Source: Siphonodentalium dalli
Lineage: Eukaryota; Mollusca; Scaphopoda; Gadilida; Siphonodentaliidae
DNA: 64,000 nt
Assembly (NCBI GenBank): GCA_032622095.1
Contig: CP136065.1
Location: forward strand, 247,997,474-248,061,473
Direction: 5' to 3'
A model generated the notes under the pieces. It was not told the DNA's origin. It saw only the letters and a list, made by a program, of their open reading frames with translations, and did no database searches. Shown one piece after another: positions 26,301 to 33,750 of this stretch; within the stretch, counting starts at the first letter, position 1; each line of letters opens with the position of its first letter. The translations under genes and the position numbers were made by a program.

Positions 26301-26634
26301 TAATGTTGATCAGAATAGGGGCGCTCCATTAAAGAATGATATACTTCATAGTGTTGTCAAAGGGAACTTGAGAACTACATGTGACAGTATTGGTAACACT
26401 GCTAAACGAAAGAGGGGTCGACCGAGGAAAACAATTAAATGTGATACGGACAGTGACTCTACAAGGCAGAAGTCGATAAATAAGAATAAGGATGATACGG
26501 ACAATGACATGTCGAGGATTAAGAATGAGAGCGATTCTGACAGTGTGGGCGACACTGCGAAGCGAAAGTTCCCAGCTACCGCTCCTGGGTGGTTTGGGAA
26601 GGGAATAAACTACAAAAAGAAAAGGAAATTCTAA
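5142..26634 (+). CDS. SIRT7: SIRT7, NAD-dependent protein deacylase (sirtuin-7), ten coding exons
   Basis: Exons: 5142-5303, 11008-11145, 12892-12996, 13566-13636, 14076-14148, 16690-16788, 18201-18437, 20884-21004, 22748-22814, 24156-26634. All junctions are GT-AG with matching phases and give 1183 residues. The family removes acyl groups from lysines using NAD; vertebrate SIRT7 acts in nucleus and nucleolus on histone H3K18 and rDNA chromatin. Visible: GAGIST 130-135, [12 protein letters not shown] from 138, QNCD 190-193, catalytic His 210 in ELHGNMY, zinc Cys 218, 221, 248, 251, [13 protein letters not shown] 291-295 and VNLQWTPKD. The core is complete. Human SIRT7 has 400 residues; here about 800 low-complexity residues follow the core, with an AT-hook-like RGRPRK (1111-1116), and the end (GWFGKG then KKKRK) matches the human tail, so the extension is an internal expansion. 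Start chosen: exon 1 is phase 0 with a strong CAG|GTAAAC donor. Confidence 0.93.
5304..6090 (+). other. SIRT7 intron 1, 5' part, nothing recognised
   Basis: Starts with the exon 1 donor. Apart from a GGGTCAGTCA/TGACTGACCC inverted repeat at about 5870-5932, no element or exon is recognised. Confidence 0.4.
6091..6711 (-). pseudogene. LINE RT C-terminal fragment
   Basis: A 206-residue frame with the thumb/C-terminal RT motifs [11 protein letters not shown]-like, [13 protein letters not shown] and [12 protein letters not shown]. It is part of the decayed LINE. Confidence 0.8.
6766..7020 (-). pseudogene. LINE RT palm fragment with FADD motif
   Basis: An 84-residue frame with [13 protein letters not shown] and the catalytic LFADDC motif, then [10 protein letters not shown]. 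It is frame-shifted relative to both neighbouring fragments. Confidence 0.85.
7187..7597 (-). pseudogene. LINE RT N-terminal fragment
   Basis: A 136-residue frame with [33 protein letters not shown] and KDIAILDF. These are RT blocks 0-3 of a LINE. Confidence 0.85.
8108..8441. repeat. two ~68-bp direct repeats flanking ~200 bp (8108-8176, 8374-8441)
   Basis: Both copies contain GATCGGTGCGCTCGATTCCT followed by ACTTCGGCAAT and GGAATCGGAGATCAC, with a few substitutions. They lie just upstream of the 5' end of the antisense LINE. They could be remnants of a tandem satellite or of a small composite element. Confidence 0.8.
8560..11007 (+). other. SIRT7 intron 1, 3' part
   Basis: Mostly AT-rich DNA without a recognised gene. 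A 33-bp tandem pair (CACAGAACCTATAAGAGT unit) is at about 10619-10680. The segment at 9140-9185 is an inverted match to part of 42840-42880, a shared unclassified repeat. Confidence 0.4.
11008..11145 (+). CDS. SIRT7: SIRT7 coding exon 2
   Basis: 46 codons, phase 0 at both ends, acceptor TTCTAG, donor GAG|GTCAGT. It encodes [15 protein letters not shown] and then a charged helix, [17 protein letters not shown]. This corresponds to the N-terminal helical region of vertebrate SIRT7, which precedes the catalytic core. Confidence 0.9.
12161..12860 (+). repeat. modular mollusc-type repeat in SIRT7 intron 2
   Basis: Starts TTTAGCTCAACTTGAC and ends with the inverted CCAAGTTGAGCTA. Inside are GTCCGCCCGTCC and degenerate modules reading CTCATCCGAT, CCAAACCTCATATGGATT and GGTGACCTCTAGATG. 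A truncated relative is at about 50930-51240. No coding capacity. Confidence 0.65.
12892..12996 (+). CDS. SIRT7: SIRT7 coding exon 3 (start of Rossmann fold)
   Basis: 35 codons, acceptor ATTCAG, donor ACC|GTAAGT. It ends in [12 protein letters not shown], the sirtuin motif I that binds NAD phosphates. Confidence 0.97.
13250..13560 (+). repeat. modular repeat fragment in SIRT7 intron 3
   Basis: Starts ATACCCTCACGTTTTGAAG and contains GTCTATCTGTTTGTCCGTCC, then a TTTGGTATGGAGGTTTG segment. Related in style to the other GTCC-bearing repeats in the window. Confidence 0.5.
13566..13636 (+). CDS. SIRT7: SIRT7 coding exon 4
   Basis: 71 nt, acceptor TTATAG, donor GA|GTAAGT (phase 2). It encodes [20 protein letters not shown], the sirtuin cofactor-binding loop that continues motif I. 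The adjacent intron 3 (12997-13565) carries a modular mollusc repeat. Confidence 0.97.
14076..14148 (+). CDS. SIRT7: SIRT7 coding exon 5
   Basis: 73 nt, acceptor TTGTAG, donor TAT|GTAAGT. It encodes [20 protein letters not shown], matching the vertebrate SIRT7 segment DLSEAEPTLTHM. Confidence 0.97.
14916..15509 (+). mobile_element. hAT-like MITE in SIRT7 intron 5
   Basis: Imperfect terminal inverted repeats: CAGAGATGGGCGGTAT at the left, and the reverse complement of CTGGAGATGGGCGATAC at the right. The left end matches the CAGNGNTGGGC style of hAT termini. GGTATCGGTAAAT-type subterminal repeats are present. 594 bp, no coding capacity; no clear 8-bp target duplication remains. Confidence 0.7.
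15510..16689 (+). other. SIRT7 intron 5 remainder
   Basis: No exon recognised. The stretch at about 14600-14860 and that at about 15960-16510 look like diverged inverted copies (both have Ser/Ile-rich open frames and a TCCCATTCCCC segment), which suggests an old inverted-repeat element rather than a gene. Confidence 0.3.
16690..16788 (+). CDS. SIRT7: SIRT7 coding exon 6 (catalytic His)
   Basis: 33 codons, acceptor ATACAG, donor GAG|GTAATG. It contains VSQNCDGLH and then [11 protein letters not shown]. The His of ELHG is the general base of the deacylation reaction. Confidence 0.97.
17176..17417 (+). mobile_element. TTAA-flanked MITE, CCCTTTCATGAC-type ends (SIRT7 intron 6)
   Basis: Bounded by TTAA on both sides. 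Left end CCCTTCCATGACTGGAGC, right end GTCATAAAAGGG. Contains two diverged palindromes of the window-wide family (17233-17272 partly, 17299-17370). 242 bp including both TTAA sites. TTAA target and CCCT termini match the piggyBac superfamily; no transposase. Confidence 0.75.
17703..18070 (+). mobile_element. TTAA-type MITE with CCCTGTGCCAATGC ends (SIRT7 intron 6)
   Basis: The palindrome arm itself forms the terminal inverted repeat here: CCCTGTGCCAATGCATTC at the left, its complement at the right. The right flank is TTAA (18071-18074); the left flank is TTTA, probably a mutated TTAA. Two complete palindromes (17705-17778, 17996-18069) are inverted relative to each other. Confidence 0.75.
18201..18437 (+). 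CDS. SIRT7: SIRT7 coding exon 7 (zinc module)
   Basis: 79 codons, acceptor TTACAG, donor AAG|GTAACA. It has two CxxC pairs (CKSC and CHKC) for structural zinc, then TIVHFGEKG and the NAD-contacting [14 protein letters not shown]-flanked MITE ends 127 bp upstream of this exon without disturbing its acceptor. Confidence 0.97.
18563..19185 (+). mobile_element. hAT MITE with perfect 8-bp target duplication (SIRT7 intron 7)
   Basis: Starts CAGGGTCCGTGCTGG, ends CAGCGCAAATCCTG, flanked on both sides by GATATTGC (18555-18562, 19186-19193). The 8-bp duplication and CAGG ends are hallmarks of hAT. The subterminal regions are full of TTTGCCAAA repeats in both orientations, the usual layout of hAT transposase binding sites. 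623 bp, no transposase. Confidence 0.9.
18886..18905 (+). repeat. CAC trinucleotide run
   Basis: About seven CAC units within the hAT MITE. Confidence 0.85.
20369..20822 (+). mobile_element. TTAA-flanked MITE, AGGTACTCATTCCGA ends (SIRT7 intron 7)
   Basis: TTAA at 20365-20368 and 20823-20826. Left end AGGTACTCATTCCGAT, right end ATCGGATTGAGTACCT. A relative in inverted orientation is at about 52330-52840. 454 bp, non-coding. The element ends about 60 bp before exon 8. Confidence 0.7.
20884..21004 (+). CDS. SIRT7: SIRT7 coding exon 8
   Basis: 121 nt, acceptor TTTCAG, donor ACG|GTATAA (phase 1). It encodes [11 protein letters not shown] and then [14 protein letters not shown], nearly identical to vertebrate SIRT7. 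A TTAA-flanked MITE ends about 60 bp before the acceptor, so the branch-point region is very close to transposon sequence. Confidence 0.97.
21541..21940 (+). mobile_element. TTAA MITE family 1, intact reference copy (SIRT7 intron 8)
   Basis: TTAA on both ends, with CCCTTTACCCAACA and TGTTGGGTAAAGGG as terminal inverted repeats. It holds two ~70-bp palindromes (about 21570-21638 and 21717-21792) in inverse orientation, separated by AT-rich spacer. The right part continues through ATGTGGTCAATGAGCCGG and TTGAGACAGACCGAAGATA. No coding capacity. TTAA plus CCCTTT ends point to piggyBac-type mobilisation. Confidence 0.88.
22213..22412 (+). mobile_element. 5'-truncated TTAA MITE, CCCTTTCATGAC type (SIRT7 intron 8)
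   Basis: The right end GCTCCCATCATGAAAGGG plus TTAA (22409-22412) is intact. The left end is missing and the left limit is approximate. Contains one and a half palindromes with the CTCCCTATGGGAG loop. Confidence 0.65.
22424..22675 (+). mobile_element. hAT-like double-hairpin MITE with 8-bp duplication (SIRT7 intron 8)
   Basis: Ends CAAACCTTGAAATAGGG and its complement, flanked by AATGGAAT on both sides (22416-22423, 22676-22683). Inside are two successive hairpins built from GCAGAATGAGGTCCCCAGAG, GGTGAATTTAGTGATGCTA and CCCGCATAGCGGG. An 8-bp duplication is typical of hAT. It ends 72 bp before SIRT7 exon 9. Confidence 0.88.
22748..22814 (+). CDS. SIRT7: SIRT7 coding exon 9
   Basis: 67 nt, acceptor TTACAG, donor CAG|GTAAGG (phase 2). 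It encodes [20 protein letters not shown], the last helix of the sirtuin core. An hAT-like MITE ends 72 bp upstream. Confidence 0.96.
23090..23660 (+). repeat. inverted-repeat element in SIRT7 intron 9
   Basis: The segment CACCCATCAGTAAGCC plus GGGCCCATGATTGTT occurs twice near 23090-23165, and in inverted form near 23550-23650. A 31-bp tandem pair with GAAACACAATGGGGGAGG is at about 23370-23430. Looks like a decayed MITE with internal duplications. Confidence 0.5.
24156..26634 (+). CDS. SIRT7: SIRT7 terminal exon 10, giant disordered C-terminus
   Basis: This exon of about 2.5 kb (acceptor TTGCAG, stop TAA) starts with the conserved [17 protein letters not shown]. Next comes a basic stretch (about 394-430), a Pro/Gln/Met-rich part, a degenerate Ser/His/Pro repeat of the type [10 protein letters not shown] (about 597-648), four tandem GMMGENPA units (763-794), a charged, probably helical segment (about 858-890), a long acidic Ser/Asp-rich stretch, the AT-hook-like RGRPRK (1111-1116), and the end GWFGKG plus KKKRK. 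Only the two ends resemble vertebrate SIRT7. The frame stays open for 819 codons. The extension is almost certainly intrinsically disordered; DNA or RNA binding by the AT-hook and basic tail is inference. Confidence 0.92.
25369..25464 (+). repeat. SIRT7: four tandem 24-bp units within SIRT7 exon 10
   Basis: Four 24-bp units each encode GMMGENPA (the fourth begins V). The unit length is a multiple of three, so expansion keeps the frame. Near identity at third codon positions points to recent expansion. Confidence 0.95.
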
Positions 26635-26642
26635 GGCCAAAT

Positions 26643-26648
26643 AATAAA
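26643..26648 (+). promoter_or_regulatory. SIRT7: candidate SIRT7 polyadenylation signal AATAAA
   Basis: AATAAA lies 9 nt after the stop codon. If used, the 3' UTR would be about 30 nt and would end just before the flanking hAT-like MITE. Later signals are possible. Confidence 0.35.
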
Positions 26649-26673
26649 AAATACTGTGTTCTCATGCACCTCC

Positions 26674-26928
26674 CAAGCCTTGAAATAGTGTGCCTGTCAT
26701 TTGCAGAATGAGGTCCACAGAGGGTGAAATTTAGTGATGCTACCCCGCATAGCGGGCTATCATCACCAAATTCACCCTCTGGGGACCTCATTCTGCTTAC
26801 ACCTCAGCAGAATGAGGTTCCCAGAGGGTGAATTTGGTGATGCTAGCCCGCTATGCGGGGTAGCATCACTAAATTCACCCTCTGGGAACCTCATTCTGCA
26901 AATGACAGACACCCTATTTCAAGGCTTG
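26674..26928 (+). mobile_element. hAT-like double-hairpin MITE, copy A
   Basis: Ends CAAGCCTTGAAATAG and its complement, same family as 22424-22675. It is flanked by a 16-bp direct repeat, GTTCTCATGCACCTCC (26658-26673, 26929-26944), twice the length expected for hAT. It starts 40 bp after the SIRT7 stop codon and is the left border of the tandem duplication. Confidence 0.85.
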
Positions 26929-27044
26929 GTTCTCATGCACCTCCATCATCACACAACCCTGTTATTATCACCTAGACTGAAGCCATTATTTTGTCCTTGG
27001 CTAAAAAGCCTTGGAATCACATAGTTGCATGCTCTACTCATATA

Positions 27045-27303
27045 TTAACTCTTTCATGTGGGGAGCTGTGCTGGTGCAGCATTAAAGACCCTGTGCCAGT
27101 GCATACTCTTATATATGCGAGTCTCCCAAGGGAGCCTCACATATATAAGAGAATGCACTGGCTTACAAGATCAAGGTAAATATTGTTAGGCCAATGCATT
27201 CTCTTATATGTGTGAGGCTGCCTATGGGAGACTCGCATATATAAGAGAATGGTTCACAGGGTTTTCACAAAATTTCAAGAAGCTCCAGTCATGAAAGGGT
27301 TAA
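27045..27303 (+). mobile_element. TTAA MITE, CTCTTTCATG type, in unit 1
   Basis: TTAA at both ends. Right end CCAGTCATGAAAGGG. Two palindromes with the CTCCC/GGGAG loop. Its counterpart in unit 2 is 33751-34157. Confidence 0.75.
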
Positions 27304-27997
27304 ACTTCAGTTTACAAAATTATTGGATCTTGGTCCGTTATCATTGCAGACTTTGGCTGAGTCTGACTTAAAATTGCTGATTGATATCAAGATAGTCCTT
27401 GTTTATCTCAGAGTACTTCAACAAGGAATTTGTGCCATCTGCAGACTTCCACATTGCTTCATTAAGACCATGTCTGCAGCAATTTGTTTCAATTTTGCAC
27501 AAAACATTGGCAGCCTTTGAAATTTGCCTCAGCTAAAAATAGCTGACAAAATTTCTTTTTGTTTGGCTTCGTCGCCTCGTGCCATATTCATTCAAAGGTA
27601 TTAAGCAGAATTAATCATTGAAGATGGTGTATCTCTTACCCGAATGTTTCATAGAGATTCAGGTGCATAATAAAATAATTTTGAGCCAGAAAATTTCAGT
27701 CATATGTATAGTTTTTTCCCCCCAAGTTGTTTTCCCTAAATTGGGACAGAAAATATGGCTATTTTTAGAACAGTGTATGTTTCTTGATTCAACATATATC
27801 TTTTAATGAAAACTCATTTCTCCAATAATTCACAACTAGAAAAGTTCAAATTCTCAAGAAAAGATAGGCTTCTATGTAATGATTAAATGACATTGAAGAG
27901 AAAGATATGTCTATACATTGCATCTAAAATTAGAATTTTATCCAATAAACTTGTTTGTAGATCAATTCATATCTAGAATTTTCAGAATATATATGAA

Positions 27998-28012
27998 CCC
28001 CCCCCCCCCCCC
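27998..28012 (+). repeat. poly-C run
   Basis: About 15 C; the duplicated unit has a slightly shorter run at about 34852-34864. Confidence 0.85.
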
Positions 28013-28589
28013 TTTCCCTCTCAGATATTATACATAGAGTTGTATGAGAACACAGGTATTTATTTTGAATGGCCTTGATGTACTTCCATAGAATAAAACT
28101 GTTTTGTTGTCAATGCATATCAAATGTTTAAGTTAACTTAAGTGTATGGTCGACCAAATCAGCCCTAAAATAGATTAGAATAAATGCCAGATTTTGATAT
28201 TTAATCTGAGGAAAAAGTTGATTGCATTTTGAAAACAAGATGTCATCTATATGGTGATGTATTATCAATGTTAACTTCAATAAGTGAGCCTATATGCCCT
28301 ATGGTCAAACTCAAGCTCTACTTCCTTAACCCTTTACCCAACAAACCGGCCAAAACCGGCCAAATAAAGCTTCAACAGCCTAAAATATCTTCGGTCTGTC
28401 TCAATAGAACCATACAAATATGGATATCATTGGAACCGGCTCCTTGACCACATTGTGATAGTTACAGTTATGCCCTGTGCCAATCCATTCTCTTATATAT
28501 GCGAGTCGACCATAGGTCGCCTCGCATATATAAGAGAATGCATTGGCCTAAAAAAAATCTGTTTTTAACACTTTTTACCATTTTTAGCT

Positions 28590-31500
28590 CACCTTTAGCT
28601 CACCTGAGACGAAGTCTCCGGTGGAGCTATAGTCATCACTCCTCGTCCGTCGTCCGTCCGTCCATCCGTCCGTCCGTCAACAATTCTTTGAACATCTTCT
28701 CCTCTGAAACCGGAAGACCGAATTGGTTCATATTTGGTGTGGATGTTCCCTAGGTGACTCTCATTCAGATTTGTTCAAATGAGGTCACTGGGTCAAATAG
28801 TTGCGAAGCCAGGGCCATAACTCTATTCCTCCATAGTAATTCTTACAACGACTTCTTGTTCAGAACCATTGGGCCGATTTAGCTAATATTTGGTATGGAG
28901 GGTCCTTGGGTCACTGGTGTTCAGATTTGTTCAAATGAGGTCACCCGGTCAATTAGTTGAGAAACCAGGGCCATAACTCATAGTAATTCTTACAATGACT
29001 TCTTCCACAAAAATATTGCGCCGAATTAGCTTATATTTGGTACTGAGGGACCTTGGGTGACTGGGAATCAGATTTGTTCAAATTGGGTCACTGGGTCAAT
29101 TAGGGGCAGAGCCAGGGACATAACTCTAAAAACCAAAAAATTACATTTTTGCATTTTGATCATATTTGGGGTGGATGTTCCCTAGGTGACTGTCATTAAT
29201 ATTTGTTCAAATGAGGTCACTGTGTCAAACAGTTGCGAAACCAGGGCCATAACTATATTCCTCCTTGGTAATTCTTATAACGACTTCTTGTCAATAACCA
29301 TTAAGCCGATTTAGTTTATATTTGGTATGTGGGGTCATTGAATGACTGGGGTTCAGATTTGTTCAAATGGGGTCACTGGGTCAAATAGTGGTGGAGCCAG
29401 GGCCATAATTCCCCAAAAAATAATAAAAAATTCAGGAACTCCTTGATCAATTTAACATACAAACAAAAAATATCACCCCCCCCCACATGACCCAGAACCC
29501 CACCCCAACCAACAGCATTCCACCCTATCTCATATCCTAACTCACAGGTAAATAAAGTATATTTATTTAAATTCCCATTACGAGGCAACTCTCCTATGAA
29601 CTGATAGACATGGCAAGGCAGATAGAGAGATAAAGATTATGCAGCCTTAGACAGAGTCCCCAGGGAGTGTATTCATGTCATCCATAATTTAAATGAGATT
29701 AATGGTGTTATCAATGAAGCACCCTTGTTCTTATATTGTCACTCAGTGGTCATTAAAATCAGATTAATTTCATTTTCTCAAAGAGTGCCTGGCAGAGCCA
29801 GAATGAGGTTCCCAGAGGGTGAATTTAGTGACGCTATCCTACACAGCAGGCTAGCATAACCAAATACACCCTCTGAGAACCTTATTCCGCTTAGGCCTCA
29901 TCTTCTGGGAAGTATCTAGAGTCTCAAGATCTCATTCTGCTTAGGCCTCATCTTCTGGGAAGTATCTATAGTATCAAATTTACATTGTTGTTAGTTAAAT
30001 TTCCCTTCTAGGAAGTTTCTGTATCCCTTAATTTGCAGAAGATAAAATTCATGATTGAGGTGCCCAATGGGTGAACAACACCAATTTCAACTGGGGAACT
30101 TCAATCTTATTCTAGGTCTTCCATAGCAGTTGAGGGCCTTATCAGAATGAGGTCCCCAGAGGGTGAATTTAGTGATACTAGCCCGCTGTGCAGGATAGCC
30201 TCACTAAATTCACCCTCTGGGTACCTCATTCTGCAAATAACAGACAGACTATTTCAAAGCTTGATTCAAGGCTAGCATCACCAAATTCACCATTTGGGGA
30301 CCTCATTCTGCTTAGGCCTCATCTTCTGGGAAGTATCTATAGTATCAAATTTACATTGTTGTTAGTTAAATTTCCCTTCTAGGAAGTTTCTATATCCCCT
30401 AATTTGCAGAAGATAAAATTCATAATTGAGGGGCCCAATGGGTGAACATCACCAACTTCAACTGGGGAAATTCAATTTTATTCTAGGTCTTCCATAGCAG
30501 TTGAGGACTTTATCAGAATGAGGTCCCCAGAGGGTGAATTTAGTGTCACTAAATTCACCCTCTGGGGACCTCACTCTGCAAATGACAGACACACTATCAC
30601 ACTATTTCAAGGCTTGTTGTATAATACATTGTGTTGCTTGAGGCCAGGCATACACAATGTAGGAACAGACACGCTTTTTGTGATGCTATCCGACACAGCA
30701 GGCTAGCATCACCAAATTCACCCTCTGACGACCTCATTCTGCTTAGGCCTCATCTTCTGGGAAGTATCTATAGTATCAAATTTACATTGTTGTTAGTTAA
30801 ATTTCCCTTCTAGGAAGTTTCTATATCCCCTAATTTGCATAAGATAAAATTCATAAATGAGGTGCCCAATGGGTGAATATCACCAACTTCAACTGGGGAA
30901 CTTAATTTTTATCCTTATCAGATTTGTGAAAATGGGATCACAAAGTCAAATAAGGGCAGAGCAAGAGACTTAACTATTTCACTACATAGTAATTCTTAAA
31001 ATATGTTTGCAAGAACTAGTTGGCTTATATAGAATGGAATGTTCTTCCTTGACTGCAATTCAGATTTTTTTAATGGGGTCACCTGGTCAAATAGGGGCCA
31101 AGCGAAGGACAGTTTCCCTCTTAATATGCTTCCTTCACAAGGACCATCAGGTCTATTTGACTGATATTTATGATATGTATGAAGGGTTCTTTGGTGTCTG
31201 GGATTCAAATTTATTCAGATGGGGTCACCAGGTTAAAAGGGTGGGACCAGGGACATAACTATATGTCTCGATAGTAATTCTTAAAATGTCTTCTCAAGGG
31301 ATTTTGGACTATTTAGCTTACATATAGTATGGAGGAATCAGGAAGATCCTTTAGTGACTGAGATACAGATTTGTTAAAATAAGGTCAACCTGTCAAGAAA
31401 TGGCAGTCTATGGGGAGTTAACACTTTTGTGTCCAATAAAATCATAGAAATACCAAATTCATTAAAACATCTACCTTGGAACCACCTGACTGATTGGTCT

Positions 31501-31895
31501 GACATACATGTATTGTGTTTTGGGTCCATGGATAATTGGGCTTCAAACATGTTTAAATGGTTTTAGAAAAAGGCGCTTGTGAGATTGGAAATTTCCAACA
31601 ATTGAGAAAGTTTGAGGTGTCGGTTGTGAAATTCCAACCTAAGACTTGGGAGTCTGGATTCCGGTCGGGAGGGGATTTGTTGAGCTGGAGGAGGGGGGTG
31701 ATCAGTAGTGTACAGTTAGCAATTTCAAGGTGTTTTTTTACCAAGCTACATACTTGAAGTCTCTCTAGCCACATATCCTGTTTAAATCTACTTCTTTTAA
31801 AGTGATTATGAAAAGTGCTCACTGTTTTGGTCTCCAGAGTCCCAGTCTTATAAGTCTTTGCAGTCTGGTGAGCGACCCCACAGTCATTGACTCTT
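28590..31895 (+). mobile_element. modular mollusc-type repeat nested in the MITE
   Basis: Starts TTTAGCTCACCTGAGACG, then a GTCC/ATCC microsatellite (about 28640-28678), then degenerate ~170-bp modules that share TCAGATTTGTTCAAATGAGG, TCACTGGGTCAAATAG and CCAGGGCCATAACT. The middle (29800-30930) holds hAT-hairpin fragments and a triplicated segment. The last part (about 31560-31700) matches the minus strand of 45400-45600 and 61590-61790. Non-coding. Class uncertain; the microsatellite plus tandem-module plan recalls bivalve elements of the pearl type, but this is only a resemblance. Confidence 0.7.
29940..30910 (+). repeat. segment triplicated about every 400 bp
   Basis: Three copies (from about 29944, 30315 and 30746) share AGGCCTCATCTTCTGGGAAG, TTTCCCTTCTAGGAAGTTTC and CCCAATGGGTGAA. 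Between them are pieces of the GCAGAATGAGGT hAT-type hairpin, some reduced to a minimal hairpin (30515-30580). Confidence 0.75.
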
Positions 31896-32227
31896 GTTTC
31901 TTACATTCTTTAACAATTTTATAATTTTTAATGTGTTAAGCCAATGCATTCTCTTATATATGCGAGGCGACCTATGGTCGACTCGCATATATAAGAGAAT
32001 GCATTGGCACAGGGCCCTTCTGTTGGGTAAAGGGTTCAGGCCAAATTAAAATGAAGAGTCTTATGATAAACATTTGCAAACGAAATTGCGGTAGTTTTTT
32101 TTTTTTTGCTTAATTTTTCAAGAGGCTTTTTTCTAAACGGCAGAGAATAAATGAGTGTCAAAATGCAGAACTTTCATGGCAGATTTTATCCAGTTGAGAG
32201 AGTATCAATGATTGATTTACTCTTTAT

Positions 32228-32648
32228 TTAACCCTTTACCCAACAGAACGGCCCTGTGCCAATGCATTCTCTTATATATGCGAGTCGACCATAGGTCGCC
32301 TCGCATATATAAGAGAATGCATTGGCTTAACACATATTAAAAATGATAATGTAGAAAAATATTATAAAAATTGTTAAAGAATGTAAGAAAAAATGGTAAA
32401 AAGTGTTAAACAAAGATTTTTTTTAGGCCAATACATTCTCTTATATATGCGAGGCGACCTATGGTCAACTCGCATATATAAGAGAATGCATTGGCACAGG
32501 GCATAACTGTAACCATCCCAATGTGGTCAATGAACCGGTTCCAATGATATCCATATTTGTATGGTGTTATTGAGACAGACCGAAGATATTTGAGGCTGTT
32601 GAAGCTTTATTTGGGCGTTTTTGGCCGTTTTGTTGGGTAAAGGGTTAA
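32228..32648 (+). mobile_element. TTAA MITE family 1, unit 1 copy
   Basis: TTAA at both ends, CCCTTTACCCAACA ends, palindromes at 32259-32327 and 32428-32503. Orthologous to 35360-35806 in unit 2, so it predates the duplication. Confidence 0.88.
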
Positions 32649-33002
32649 TAAATGGATTCTCTCATCATTTATAAGAGTATACATTGGAATTGTCTACTGT
32701 TCATCTGGAGGGGTGTTCAGTAACTAAACAGATATTAGTGCTGATGGATTCCTATGTTCAGATAATACATGTACATTTAACGGCCTAATTATCTAAACAT
32801 TTCCTAAGGGATATACTCGTCAATGAGTATTTATATTAGTGAAGAAAGGGTTAAAAAAAGTATTTAGTGACAAAAAGGGACAAGATTGAGGTTGGTGTAG
32901 GGCAATAACTGGAAACATGCATTCATTTTATTTTGGCCGAAATACACTATATTAGACTATAATACACTATATTAGAGCTAATTTGGTCAGACCTGGCTCT
33001 AA

Positions 33003-33313
33003 CCCTTTCTTTACTAAATGTATTCTGCCACTCAGTTATAAATGTATACACTGGAATGGTCTATTATTCATCTAGAGGGGTTTCAGGAAAAATTAACAGA
33101 TGACAGATAATATAATTGCAGTAGGAGTCCTTTTTATGGGAGGGAAATTTTCATGTAATAAGTTAAACAAACGTTTATTAAACTTATTATATTAACATTT
33201 CCTACGGGATATCTACTCGTCAATGAGTATTTAGTTTAGAAAGGGTTAAACTTATTATCTGACCATTTCCTTCGAGATAACTACTCGTCAATGAGTATTT
33301 TGTATAGAAAGGG
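33003..33313 (+). mobile_element. TTAA-type MITE, CCCTTTCTWTACTAAAT ends, unit 1 copy
   Basis: Left end CCCTTTCTTTACTAAATG, right end TTGTATAGAAAGGG. Flanks CTAA and TTAC are mutated TTAA. It contains the short palindrome ACTCGTCAATGAGT more than once. Counterpart: 36254-36630. Confidence 0.6.
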
Positions 33314-33479
33314 TTACAGAGTTAGATATATTCAGGGATACAGAATTCCAGTCATAACATTTTCATTAAATGTAGCAAGAACGGAGCCTAGAAGGCTCCC
33401 AGAGGGTAGATTCGAGACTTCTACTAACCTAGATCGTACCATGAATCTCAATTTTGGATGTGACCATAGAAATCATATT

Positions 33480-33629
33480 CAAGCCTTGAAATAGCGTGTC
33501 TGTCATTTGCAGAATGAGGTCCCCAGAGGGTGTATTAGTGATGCTACCCCACATAGCGGGGTAGCATCACTAAATTCACCCTCTGGGAACCTCATTCTGC
33601 AAATGACAGACACCCTATTTCAAGGCTTG
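33480..33629 (+). mobile_element. hAT-like MITE, chimeric middle copy at duplication junction
   Basis: A single-hairpin, 150-bp version. Its left flank is ATCATATT, as on the left of copy B (36778). Its right flank is GTTCTCATGCACCTCC, as on the right of copy A (26674). No target duplication of its own. This is the pattern expected of a crossover product between copies A and B. Confidence 0.88.
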
Positions 33630-33750
33630 GTTCTCATGCACCTCCATCATCACACAACCCTGTTATTATCACAAATTCACCTAGGCGGAAGCCATTATTT
33701 TGTCCTTGAAAAAGCCTTGGAATCACATAGTTGCATTCCCTACTCATATA

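Larger units (their letters stand above)
28330..32034 (+). mobile_element. TTAA MITE family 1, split by a 3.3-kb nested insertion
   Basis: Left half 28330 to about 28590 has CCCTTTACCCAACA and one palindrome (28478-28546). Right half, about 31895-32034, has the other palindrome (31942-32012) and TGTTGGGTAAAGGG. The left flank is TTAA and the right flank TTCA. The paralogous site at 35176-35179 is an empty single TTAA. Confidence 0.85.
26929..33479 (+). repeat. tandem duplication, unit 1 (with nested insertions)
   Basis: Matches unit 2 (33630-36777) over its whole length except for insertions. Landmarks shared: the TTGGTCCGTTATCATTGCAG stretch (27328, 34186), the C run (27998, 34852), the TTAA MITE (32228, 35360) and the AATACACTATATTAG repeats. 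Unit 1 carries an extra 3.7-kb TTAA element at 28330-32034. No gene recognised in either unit. Confidence 0.9.
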
